Positions 1 through 6,001 of a DNA stretch of 6,458 bases are shown in pieces. How positions within the stretch are numbered: the first letter of the stretch is position 1; every line of letters starts with the position of its first letter. The notes beneath the pieces were generated by a model that was given only the letters and a program-made list of their open reading frames with translations, was not told the origin of the DNA and did no database searches. A program made the position numbers and the translations under genes. The stretch lies in assembly GCA_035491935.1 (NCBI GenBank), contig DATJJW010000091.1, positions 1 through 6,458 of the forward strand. The letters run 5' to 3'. The stretch comes from DATJJW01 sp035491935 (GTDB lineage Bacteria; Pseudomonadota; Alphaproteobacteria; ATCC43930; CGMCC-115725).

Positions 1-76
1 CGTCGGCTCAGGCTACGAGCCGCTGCGCCGGGTCGCCGACCCGTTGCCGCTGCGCAACGCGATCCTGGCGCGATGA
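1..76 (+). CDS. C-terminal end of an unidentified protein (partial, 5' end outside window)
   Basis: An open frame with codons beginning at base 2 runs to a TGA stop at 74-76. It gives a 24-residue C-terminal tail, VGSGYEPLRRVADPLPLRNA followed by ILAR. The tail is basic and soluble-looking, and I do not recognise the family. The reason for treating it as real is the junction: its stop overlaps the start codon of the next gene as ATGA, a classic arrangement for translational coupling within an operon, and the downstream gene has no convincing Shine-Dalgarno of its own. Because only 76 bases are visible, the frame could be open by chance. Confidence 0.55.
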   Translation, partial: VGSGYEPLRRVADPLPLRNAILAR

Positions 77-438
77 AAGGCCGGCTGGCGATATCGGTTC
101 TTGCCCTTGGGCTGGCCGCGGCCGCCCCAGCCTTGGCCCAGCAGCGCCTGCTCCCCGGCGGCGAGTGCATCCATCCATCGCCAGTACCGATCATCCCCGA
201 CGGCAGCTTCGCCAGCCGCATGCAGATGCAGGGCGCCCGCATGGATGTATGGCGCTTCTCGTCGGCCTCGCATGATTATCGCGAATGCCTGCAGCATGCG
301 CTGGTTGCCGCCAAGGGGCAGGTCAGCCCGGCGCAGAAGCAGCATTGGCTGGCCGCCATCCGCGCCTCCTTCGATGAGGAGCGTATGCTGCGCCAGGAGC
401 TGCAGATGCAGATCATGCGCCAGCAGATGCGTTTCTAG
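73..438 (+). CDS. Small exported hypothetical protein with signal peptide
   Basis: This encodes 121 residues of unknown function. The N-terminus is a textbook Sec signal peptide: basic MKGR, a hydrophobic Ala/Leu core over residues 5-19, and an A-L-A cleavage site after Ala22, leaving a mature protein of about 99 residues starting QQRLLPGG. There is no cysteine at the cleavage site, so it is not a lipoprotein. The mature part has exactly two cysteines (Cys32 and Cys72) that could form a periplasmic disulfide. Its C-terminal third (about 85-121) looks helical and is rich in Gln and Met, ending in a run such as MRQQMRF. The start codon overlaps the preceding stop (ATGA) and no strong Shine-Dalgarno precedes it, so it is probably translated by coupling. 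I do not recognise a family; the signal peptide is the strongest sign that the gene is real. Confidence 0.75.
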   Translation: MKGRLAISVLALGLAAAAPALAQQRLLPGGECIHPSPVPIIPDGSFASRMQMQGARMDVWRFSSASHDYRECLQHALVAAKGQVSPAQKQHWLAAIRASFDEERMLRQELQMQIMRQQMRF

Positions 439-445
439 GACGCCC

Positions 446-1735
446 CTAATGCAGGTCGTCCAGTTCGCGATAATCGGGCGGCGTCGTGTCGATCGCCTGG
501 CCCCGGCGCAGCACGATGCGCCCCAGGCCGTGGCGGGCCAGCACTTCGGAATAGTCGCGGCCCTGGAAGATCACCAGATCGGCCGATAGTCCGACGTCGA
601 TGCGGCCGGTATCCTTCAGCCCCAATATGTCGGCGGCGACCGCGCAGATCGCTCCCGGCCAATCGCCGATCGGCATGTCGAGATGGCCGAGGCGTAGCGC
701 GTCGCGGAACACGTCCAGCATGTCGTGGTCGCCATAGGGGTGAAAGGCGTCGCGCACATTGTCCCCGGCCAGCGCCACCTTCACGCCGCCCGCCTTCAGC
801 TCCTGCACCAGGGTGATGCCGCGCCAGCGCGGCGTGCGGCCCCGGCCGCGGTCCATGAGATAGATATTGGTCATCGGCAATGAGACGACGCCGATGCCCG
901 CCTCCTTCACCCGCCGGATGGTCCGCGCGACTTGCGGTCCATCACGCTGCGCCAGGCTGCAGGCGTGGTCGCAAGTGACCTTGCCCTTGAAGCCCCGGCG
1001 CAGCATGGCGTCGGCGATCTTGGTCAGCCCATCGGCGCCGGGGTCAGCCGTCTCGTCGACGTGGAAGTCGAGATCGAGACCGCGCGTCTCCGCCAAATCG
1101 AAGGCCCGATCGAGCTCGTCGTCGAGCGCCGGCCCGTCATAGACCACCGGCCCCAGGATCGCGCCATGATCGGCGGCGAGATCGGCGATGGTCTCGCCCC
1201 AGGGTCCTGACAGCTTGTGGATGCCGAGCGTCGTCACGCCCTGGATGATCATGCGACCCTGCCAATCCCGGCGCAGGCGCGCCAGCGCGGCCCAGGAGGG
1301 CTGGGCGCGATCTTCCTGGGAGTCGATATGCGTACGCAGCGCCACCGTGCCGTGGGTGTAAGCCGTGCGGATGGCGAAATCCATGCGGCGATGCACATCG
1401 TCGAACGACCATTGCACAAGGCGATCGGCCTTGGCCGCATCGCGCGCACCGCGCAGCGTGCCGTCCGGGTTTGGCGCGCGGCCCCAGGTATGCGACTTGT
1501 CGATATGGGCATGGGCGTCGACCAGCCCCGGCAGCACCATGCGCCCGCCCAGATGCACCACTGGCCCAGGGATGCGTGTGGTGCCGGCGTCATGGATGGC
1601 CGCGATTAACCCGGCCGAGTCGATGTCGATATCGACGCGAATCGGCACTGTCTGTCCCTGGTGGAATGGGCTCACGCCCGGTGGCAGGCCGGCGTCGGCC
1701 AATCGGAACGGGGGATGGATCGGGATCGCTTCCAT
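446..1735 (-). CDS. Cytosine-deaminase-type metal-dependent amidohydrolase
   Basis: This predicted cytosolic enzyme of 429 residues belongs to the amidohydrolase superfamily, CodA/AtzC-type (COG0402). Such enzymes hydrolytically deaminate cytosine or related N-heterocycles. The metal and catalytic residues of E. coli CodA are all recognisable: H75-A-H77 after strand 1 (LVDAHAHIDK), H225 with the proton-shuttling E228 (FHVDE), H257 (VTCDH) and D325 (AGDNVRD). TNIYLMDRG at 289-297 matches the NIHLQGR stretch of CodA, and the C-terminal ADLVIF is the usual return to the small beta-sandwich. Two substrate-contacting positions differ: the CodA FPQ tripeptide containing Gln156 is VTT here, and Asp314 is Asn326. 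The true substrate may therefore not be cytosine. The frame stays open to a GTG at 1837, but the added 34 residues look uncoded, so I chose ATG at 1735. No good Shine-Dalgarno precedes either. It diverges from trxA and converges on the small exported protein with a 7 bp gap. Confidence 0.9.
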   Translation of the reverse strand: MEAIPIHPPFRLADAGLPPGVSPFHQGQTVPIRVDIDIDSAGLIAAIHDAGTTRIPGPVVHLGGRMVLPGLVDAHAHIDKSHTWGRAPNPDGTLRGARDAAKADRLVQWSFDDVHRRMDFAIRTAYTHGTVALRTHIDSQEDRAQPSWAALARLRRDWQGRMIIQGVTTLGIHKLSGPWGETIADLAADHGAILGPVVYDGPALDDELDRAFDLAETRGLDLDFHVDETADPGADGLTKIADAMLRRGFKGKVTCDHACSLAQRDGPQVARTIRRVKEAGIGVVSLPMTNIYLMDRGRGRTPRWRGITLVQELKAGGVKVALAGDNVRDAFHPYGDHDMLDVFRDALRLGHLDMPIGDWPGAICAVAADILGLKDTGRIDVGLSADLVIFQGRDYSEVLARHGLGRIVLRRGQAIDTTPPDYRELDDLH

Positions 1736-1844
1736 GGGATCATTACTATGGGCATGGCGGCCTACCTTGGACAAGATGTGCCATGTCGCATTGCAATAGT
1801 GCCCCCACGCGTTTCTTCCATACCGGCAGGTCATCACCCGCGCG

Positions 1845-1873
1845 CTTGACGACGCTTTCCGCCCACCCTTAAT
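1845..1873 (+). promoter_or_regulatory. Candidate housekeeping promoter for trxA
   Basis: CTTGAC at 1845-1850 is a perfect match to the alphaproteobacterial -35 consensus. After a 17 bp spacer comes CTTAAT at 1868-1873, matching four of six bases of the CTATAT-type -10. Transcription would start near 1880, giving a leader of about 50 nt before the trxA start codon. The element lies in the divergent region between trxA and the amidohydrolase, in a locally more AT-rich patch. It is a reading by eye from consensus only. Confidence 0.45.
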
Positions 1874-1916
1874 TCTAGACCAGACGGTTCAATTATCGGT
1901 GGGCACACCCGCCCTT

Positions 1917-1920
1917 GGAG
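1917..1920 (+). promoter_or_regulatory. Shine-Dalgarno that fixes the trxA start
   Basis: GGAG lies 8 nt upstream of ATG at 1929, which is ideal spacing. The in-frame ATG at 1923 would leave only 2 nt and the in-frame GTG at 1899 lies upstream of the site, so both are disfavoured. Confidence 0.8.
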
Positions 1921-1928
1921 ATATGCAA

Positions 1929-2249
1929 ATGGCAACGACGAAAGTGACCGACGCCACATTCGAGAAGGACGTCCTTTCGGCCCCGGGCCCAGTGGTCGTC
2001 GACTTCTGGGCCGAATGGTGCGGCCCCTGCAAGGCGATCGCGCCGGGTCTGGAAGAGATCTCGGAGACGCTGAAGGGCAAGGTGACGATCGCCAAGCTCG
2101 ATGTCGACGCGAACCAGCAGGTCGCCCAGCGTTACAACATCAGCGCCATCCCGACCCTGATCATATTCAAGAACGGCCAGGTCGCGGCCCAGAAGATGGG
2201 CGGCGCGCCAAAGAGCCAGCTGCTCGCCTGGATCCAGGAGCACGCCTGA
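1929..2249 (+). CDS. trxA: Thioredoxin 1
   Basis: This is a cytosolic disulfide reductase of 106 residues, the usual length for a bacterial thioredoxin. It accepts electrons from NADPH via thioredoxin reductase and reduces protein disulfides, for example in ribonucleotide reductase and peroxiredoxins. The active site W30-C31-G-P-C34 is intact inside VDFWAEWCGPCK, with the buried Asp25, the conserved Lys56 and the cis-proline Pro75 (SAIPT) all present. The C-terminal GGAPKSQLLAWI matches the last strand and helix of the fold. There is no signal peptide. The start was chosen from the Shine-Dalgarno at 1917-1920. The gene has its own likely promoter and is followed, about 150 nt after its stop, by an intrinsic terminator, so it appears monocistronic. 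It stands between two catabolic-looking - strand units and probably has no direct metabolic link to them. Confidence 0.97.
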   Translation: MATTKVTDATFEKDVLSAPGPVVVDFWAEWCGPCKAIAPGLEEISETLKGKVTIAKLDVDANQQVAQRYNISAIPTLIIFKNGQVAAQKMGGAPKSQLLAWIQEHA

Positions 2250-2251
2250 TC

Positions 2252-2279
2252 CTTCCGGCGATCGTACCGGTCGCCGAAG
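2252..2279 (+). repeat. Imperfect hairpin just after the trxA stop
   Basis: CGGCGA at 2256-2261 pairs with TCGCCG at 2271-2276, closing a 9 nt loop. CTT at 2252-2254 can extend the stem with AAG at 2277-2279 if the C at 2255 bulges out. No T tract follows, so this is not an intrinsic terminator. It could protect the 3' end of the trxA message or be fortuitous in such GC-rich DNA. Confidence 0.35.
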
Positions 2280-2352
2280 CCCTCGACGCGGGGGGCGGCA
2301 TCCGCGGCCCTCGGCTGCGTGCGGCCTTTGATTACGCGTGGATTGCCGCGCG

Positions 2353-2387
2353 GGCGCTCGATGCGCCACTGCATCCCCGTGGGATGC
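2353..2387 (+). repeat. Two tandem hairpins in the trxA 3' region
   Basis: GGCGC at 2353-2357 pairs with GCGCC at 2363-2367 across a 5 nt loop. Three bases later GCATCCC at 2371-2377 pairs perfectly with GGGATGC at 2381-2387 across a CGT loop. The terminator hairpin follows 13 nt downstream. No open frame with coding character covers the stretch from 2250 to 2437. Together with the terminator these hairpins make a compact structured 3' untranslated region. Confidence 0.5.
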
Positions 2388-2400
2388 GGAACGTGATATG

Positions 2401-2432
2401 ACGGCGGAAGGCCCGTTCCTTCCGCCGTTTTT
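2401..2432 (+). terminator. Intrinsic terminator after trxA
   Basis: A perfect 11 bp GC-rich stem is formed by ACGGCGGAAGG at 2401-2411 and CCTTCCGCCGT at 2418-2428, with a 6 nt loop. It runs directly into TTTTT at 2428-2432. The T tract is on the + strand, so it ends trxA transcription. It also lies just 6 bp beyond the amidase stop codon on the other strand. There the hairpin would form without a U tract, so it may act at best weakly as a two-way terminator for the converging ABC/amidase operon. Confidence 0.9.
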
Positions 2433-2437
2433 CACAT

Positions 2438-3796
2438 CTACTCCACCGAACCCAGCAAAGCTTCGACAGCAGCGGCGTGGCGCAGCAGCGCCTGGTCCTG
2501 GCCGCCCAGCGCCGCCAGCATCAGCCCCATCGGCGGCTCGCCCATGCGCTGCATCGGCAGGGATATCGCGCAGCCATCCAGGAGATTGATCACCGTCGGA
2601 TTGCGCAGCGCCAGCAGATTGGCGGTGGTGAAGGCCTCGTCCGCATCGAGATCGGCGATGCGGGGCGGCAGGATCGGCGTGGTCGGATAGACCAAGGCGT
2701 CGAAACCCGAGATACGCGCGCTGACACCGGCGATGAAGGCGCGGCGCTCGCCCAGCAGGTCGATGTAATCGACCGCACTCTGCCCCTTGCCGCGCTCGAT
2801 GCGTGCCCGGATACGTGGATCATAGAGGTCGCCGTGGCGCTCCAGAAACGGCCGATGCCAGGCATAGGCTTCAGGCGCCGGAAAGCCGCCCTTGGCATTG
2901 ATCGTCGGGATGTGGCCGAATTCCGGCATCTCGATCTCGGTGACAAGGGCCCCGGCCTGGGACAGCAGCGACAAGGTGCGCTCGAAGGCTTGGGCCACCT
3001 GCCCTTCCATGCCGTCCAGCACGTAGGTCTTGGGGATCGCCAGCCGCAGCCCCGAAACCTTGTCCCGGCCAAGGACCGGTGCCGCCTCCTTGGACAGGAT
3101 GGCGTCGAGTGCCGCGCAGCAGGCGACGGAACGCGCCAGCGGTCCTACGGAATCAAGGCTGGTCGAGAGCGGCACGGTGCCGTCCAGCGGCACGCGCCGT
3201 GCCGTCGGCTTGAAGCCCACGATGCCGCAGAACGCTGCCGGAATGCGGCAGGAACCGCCGGTATCGGTGCCGAGCGTCGCATGGGCCATGCCATCCGCGA
3301 CCGAGACAGCGCCGCCGGAGGTCGAACCGCCGGGCACGCGCCCCCTACCCGCACGGTCCCAAGGCCCTCGCGGCGTATCGAAATGCGGGTTGAGGCCGAG
3401 GCCGGAAAAGGCGAACTCGCTCATATTGGCGCGGCCGATCAGCACGAAGCCCGCCTGGCGAAGACGCGTAACGGCCGGTGCATCCGCCTTGGCCGGCGGC
3501 AGATCGGATATCGCCTTGGCGCCCGCCTGCGTCAGCTGCCCCTCGACGTCGAACATATCCTTGATCGAAATCGGGATGCCGGCAAAGCGTGAGGGCGCAC
3601 GGGATGCGGCCCGAGCCGCATCCATGGCGCGGGCCTGGGCCAGGGCGCCGTCGCGATCGACCGAGATGAAGGCGCGGGCGCCCTCGCCCTGCTCGTCGTC
3701 GATCGCGGCCAGGCACGCCTCGGTCAGGGCCACGGCGCTGGTCCGGCCGCCCGCCAGATCGTCGGCGAGCGCGGCCAGGGTCGGCTGGTTGGCCAT
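2438..3796 (-). CDS. Amidase-signature family amidase
   Basis: This predicted amide C-N hydrolase of 452 residues, a normal length for the family, is likely cytosolic. The Ser-cisSer-Lys triad is complete: Lys79 in ISIKDMFDV, cis-Ser158 in PGGSTSGG, and nucleophile Ser182 in GTDTGGSCRIPAA. The 24-residue Ser-Ser spacing is the same as in GatA, malonamidase and FAAH. It is unlikely to be the GatA subunit of the tRNA amidotransferase, because no gatB or gatC accompanies it and it sits last in an ABC importer operon, which points to cleavage of an imported amide. The frame is open further upstream (to 3889), but that part overlaps the cupin gene and looks uncoded. ATG at 3796 starts the familiar N-terminal helix (MANQPTLAALADDLAGG). 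It lies 5 bp after the cupin stop with no clear Shine-Dalgarno, so translation is probably coupled to the cupin. The substrate cannot be predicted. Confidence 0.93.
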   Translation of the reverse strand: MANQPTLAALADDLAGGRTSAVALTEACLAAIDDEQGEGARAFISVDRDGALAQARAMDAARAASRAPSRFAGIPISIKDMFDVEGQLTQAGAKAISDLPPAKADAPAVTRLRQAGFVLIGRANMSEFAFSGLGLNPHFDTPRGPWDRAGRGRVPGGSTSGGAVSVADGMAHATLGTDTGGSCRIPAAFCGIVGFKPTARRVPLDGTVPLSTSLDSVGPLARSVACCAALDAILSKEAAPVLGRDKVSGLRLAIPKTYVLDGMEGQVAQAFERTLSLLSQAGALVTEIEMPEFGHIPTINAKGGFPAPEAYAWHRPFLERHGDLYDPRIRARIERGKGQSAVDYIDLLGERRAFIAGVSARISGFDALVYPTTPILPPRIADLDADEAFTTANLLALRNPTVINLLDGCAISLPMQRMGEPPMGLMLAALGGQDQALLRHAAAVEALLGSVE

Positions 3797-3801
3797 GGAG
3801 C

Positions 3802-4182
3802 TTACGCCGGATCGAAGTAATGCATCTCGAGCAGGATGCAGCCGCCTTCGGACTTGAACGGCCCATGATGGGCCCCCGGCGGACGGCAAGCATAGGTGAA
3901 GGGCTTGAAGTTCTGGCCACCCTTGCCCGTCTCGTCATTGCCGACGGTAAGGTCGCCCGAAACCAGGAACACCTCTTCCCAATAAGTGTGGACGAAGGGC
4001 TTGGTCGTATAGATGCCGGGCTCGAAGCGCAGAAGGCGCGTGCGGCTGCCCTGCTTGTTCACCTCGTTGAGCGAACCCGAGAGGATCTTCTCCATGATGC
4101 CGTCGGGATAGCCTGGAATCTTCTGCCAGCCGGCGTTCATGTCCAGCGTGTGAAATTCGTCGTGAGCCTTGGTCACTGCCAT
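3802..4182 (-). CDS. Small single-domain cupin protein
   Basis: This is a 126-residue protein with one cupin beta-barrel. Motif 1 reads GIYTTKPFVHTYWEEVFLVSG (residues 56-76, shown with its key residues His65, Glu69 and Glu70). Motif 2 reads RPPGAHHGPF (100-109), with His105/His106. These could supply a His/Glu/His metal site. The usual second histidine of motif 1 (HxH) is Tyr67 here. Such small cupins include isomerases, dioxygenase-like enzymes and sugar or ligand sensors, so no reaction can be assigned. The start at ATG 4182 is set by AAGGA 8 nt upstream; a TTG further upstream (4206) would overlap the binding-protein gene. It lies 11 bp after the binding-protein gene and 5 bp before the amidase gene, so it belongs to the importer/amidase operon and probably acts on, or senses, the same compound. 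Confidence 0.85.
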   Translation of the reverse strand: MAVTKAHDEFHTLDMNAGWQKIPGYPDGIMEKILSGSLNEVNKQGSRTRLLRFEPGIYTTKPFVHTYWEEVFLVSGDLTVGNDETGKGGQNFKPFTYACRPPGAHHGPFKSEGGCILLEMHYFDPA

Positions 4183-4190
4183 GGGAGTCG

Positions 4191-4195
4191 TCCTT
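4191..4195 (-). promoter_or_regulatory. Shine-Dalgarno that fixes the cupin start
   Basis: On the - strand AAGGA lies 8 nt before ATG at 4182 and overlaps the TAA stop (4194-4196) of the binding-protein gene. Termination of one gene therefore delivers ribosomes at the start of the next. Confidence 0.7.
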
Positions 4196-5123
4196 ATGCG
4201 GTCCAAAGATGGCTGAACTGGGTGGCGACCACCTGTTCGTAGGAGGGCGTCCCCTTCAGGATGCCAATGTCGCGGGCGAACTGGTTCATGCCGGCGACGA
4301 AGTCCCGGCCGATCGTCGCGTCGTAATAGGGAAGATCGCGGCGCACCAGTTCGGCGATGAGGCCGGCCTCGTTCGGTGGGAACAGCTTCTGGCCGACCTC
4401 GGTCGCTTGGGCGACATCGGCTTTCAGCGCCTTATGCGTCGCGGCGATCGCACGGACCATGGCGGCGGCGGCCTCCGGCTTGTCGCGGATCACCTTATCC
4501 GAGGTCGCGATCGAGGCCATGGTGTAGTTGAAGCATTTCTTTGGCCCGTCGCCCCGGCGGATATCGAGCACGACCTTGCCGGCCCCGCTTAAGACCGCCA
4601 CTTCCGTGCCCATGCCATTGGCCCAGAAGCCGTCGATCTTGCCGTCCTCCAGCGCCTTGGCCGCGGTCAGGCCGAAATTGACCGTGGCGCCGACGGCACC
4701 CGGCACCGGGGCGATCTGCACGCCGTCCTTCTCGATGTCGATGCCGGCTTCGACCAGCAACTGGCGCAGGCCGACATCGACCCAGGGCGCGGCACCAATG
4801 CGCCGCCCCTTGACGACGGAGAGGTCGCCCCGCTCCTTGGCGATGTCGGCGCGCATGACCAGGAACCAGTACATGCCCTGTCCCTGGGCCGCCAACAGCT
4901 TGACGCCCTCCCACTCCGGGAAGGCCGCCAGCGCCGAATGGGCCGAGCCCGCGACGAAGTCGATCTCGCCGTCGCGCAGCGCCTCATAGGTCTTGTTGAC
5001 CGGAAACAGCAGCTCCAGCCCGACATCCAGCCCCTCGGCCTTCGTCAACCCTAGTTCGACCGCGGCGGCGGCCGGGAAATAGGAATTGGAGATCAAGTCC
5101 GGCAAAGCCATACGCATGGGCAT
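4194..5123 (-). CDS. NMT1/THI5-like ABC substrate-binding protein lacking a visible signal peptide
   Basis: This is a 309-residue periplasmic-binding-protein type II fold of the NMT1/THI5/SsuA group. These proteins usually deliver small compounds such as pyrimidine precursors, sulfonates or aromatic molecules to an ABC permease. Family hallmarks are the first strand and loop PDLISNSYFPAAAAVELGL (8-26), YEALRDGEIDFVAGSA (46-61, the domain-crossing 'quantity/gene' loop), LLAAQGQG (77-84), the GRRIGA strand (107-111) and DGKIDGFWANG (160-170). The start at ATG 5123 is set by GGGAG 8 nt upstream. From it the protein enters the first core beta-strand almost at once (MPMRMALPD), with no hydrophobic signal segment. 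Extending the frame to a TTG at 5159 adds only polar residues overlapping the permease. It lacks the CCCFC cysteine motif of fungal Thi5, so it is not an obvious HMP synthase. It lies 5 bp after the permease gene. Confidence 0.9.
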   Translation of the reverse strand: MPMRMALPDLISNSYFPAAAAVELGLTKAEGLDVGLELLFPVNKTYEALRDGEIDFVAGSAHSALAAFPEWEGVKLLAAQGQGMYWFLVMRADIAKERGDLSVVKGRRIGAAPWVDVGLRQLLVEAGIDIEKDGVQIAPVPGAVGATVNFGLTAAKALEDGKIDGFWANGMGTEVAVLSGAGKVVLDIRRGDGPKKCFNYTMASIATSDKVIRDKPEAAAAMVRAIAATHKALKADVAQATEVGQKLFPPNEAGLIAELVRRDLPYYDATIGRDFVAGMNQFARDIGILKGTPSYEQVVATQFSHLWTA

Positions 5124-5128
5124 CGATC

Positions 5129-5986
5129 TTACTCCCGGTCCGACAGTTCGAACTGCCAAGGCGCCACCTTGCGTTCGATATAGCCGACGAAGCCGTTGAG
5201 CAGCGTCGCCAGCACCATGATGATGACGATCGGCACGAACATCGTCGCGGTCTCGAAATTATTGGCCGAGTTGATGATAATGCCGCCGAGGCCCGAGATC
5301 GCGGTGAAGAACTCGGCGATGACCATGGCGACGACGGCACGGCCGACCGCCAGCCTGACGCCGGTCATGATGTAGGGCAGCGTCGCCGGCAGGATGATCC
5401 GGCGCAAGATCACCGACGGCGGGGCCACGAAGGAGCGCCCGACCTCGATCAGCGTCTTGGGTACCGAACGCACGCCCGCCCACGTATTGATGGCGATGGG
5501 GAACATCGACATCAGGAAGACGATGACCGCCTTCACCGTGAAGCCCAGGCCGAACCACAGCACCAGCAGGGGCACGAAGGCCACCAGCGGCATGGCGTTG
5601 CCGGCGGTGATGTAGACGCCGATCGCATTCTCCAAGAATCTGGACCGGCCGATGACCAGCCCCAGCGGCACGCCGATGACGATCGCGGCGACATAGCCCG
5701 CCGCGAAGGATTGCAGGCTGGTGCCCAGCGCCTTCAGCAATTCGCCCGAAGACAAGAGCTGCCAGAACGCCTCGGCGACTGCCGTGGGATACGATCCCAG
5801 CACCGGATTGACGCTGCGGCCGAGGATCTGCCAGGCGATCAGCAGGACCACCAGCGATAGCGATGTCACGAGCCAGCCCGGCAGCTCGCGCTTGCGAGGC
5901 GGCTCGAAATCGTCTTCCAGCATGGGTCCCGGTGCCTTGGAGGTTGGCTGGTCGGCGTGCTTGGCGGCGGCCATGGTCTTTTCCAT
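5129..5986 (-). CDS. ABC transporter permease (SsuC/TauC type)
   Basis: This is a 285-residue inner-membrane permease of the BPD_transp_1 family that would form the channel of the importer as a homodimer. A charged cytosolic N-tail (1-36) is followed by about six hydrophobic segments, near 38-56, 94-113, 121-147, 149-171, 207-233 and 247-270. The coupling helix that docks on the ATPase is the EAA loop at 181-200 (EVGRSFVAPP ... RRIILP). The Gly usually found in EAA---G is Val187 here. Start ATG 5986 is preceded by a purine-rich GGGGAAG a few bases upstream; an in-frame ATG at 5974 is the alternative and would remove four residues. The gene begins 15 bp after the ATPase stop and ends 5 bp before the binding-protein start, so the three are one transporter operon. 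Confidence 0.93.
   Translation of the reverse strand: MEKTMAAAKHADQPTSKAPGPMLEDDFEPPRKRELPGWLVTSLSLVVLLIAWQILGRSVNPVLGSYPTAVAEAFWQLLSSGELLKALGTSLQSFAAGYVAAIVIGVPLGLVIGRSRFLENAIGVYITAGNAMPLVAFVPLLVLWFGLGFTVKAVIVFLMSMFPIAINTWAGVRSVPKTLIEVGRSFVAPPSVILRRIILPATLPYIMTGVRLAVGRAVVAMVIAEFFTAISGLGGIIINSANNFETATMFVPIVIIMVLATLLNGFVGYIERKVAPWQFELSDRE
5132..5136 (-). promoter_or_regulatory. Shine-Dalgarno that fixes the binding-protein start
   Basis: GGGAG on the - strand, inside the last codons of the permease gene, is 8 nt from ATG at 5123. This makes that ATG, not the later in-frame ATGs at 5117 and 5111 or the upstream TTG at 5159, the likely start. The choice matters because it shows the protein has no room for a secretion signal. 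Confidence 0.7.
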
Positions 5987-6001
5987 ATCTCTTCCCCGGC
6001 G

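Noticed and set aside
1773..1788. TGGCAC...TTG on the - strand resembling a sigma-54 promoter upstream of the amidohydrolase
   Set aside because: Only 3 bases separate TGGCAC from TTG, where a -24/-12 promoter needs 5, and the final GC is absent.
1899..1928. In-frame GTG at 1899 as the trxA start
   Set aside because: The added residues (MGTPALGDMQ) are not found in thioredoxins as I know them, and the Shine-Dalgarno at 1917-1920 points to ATG 1929.
1893..2435. A 180-codon open frame on the - strand over trxA and its terminator
   Set aside because: It runs through the terminator hairpin and is antisense to an intact thioredoxin; its composition is not protein-like.
2477..3592. A 371-codon open frame on the + strand, antisense to the amidase
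   Set aside because: Its product is Arg/Gln/His-rich without domains, typical of the opposite strand of a GC-rich gene. The amidase frame carries a complete catalytic triad, so it is the real gene.
4183..4206. TTG at 4206 as the cupin start
   Set aside because: It would overlap the binding-protein gene, and a well-placed AAGGA supports ATG 4182.
4194..5159. Thiamine-precursor (HMP) synthesis or transport by analogy to NMT1/THI5
   Set aside because: The fungal Thi5 cysteine motif is missing, no other thiamine gene is present, and no TPP riboswitch is visible. The operon start is outside the window, so a riboswitch there cannot be excluded.
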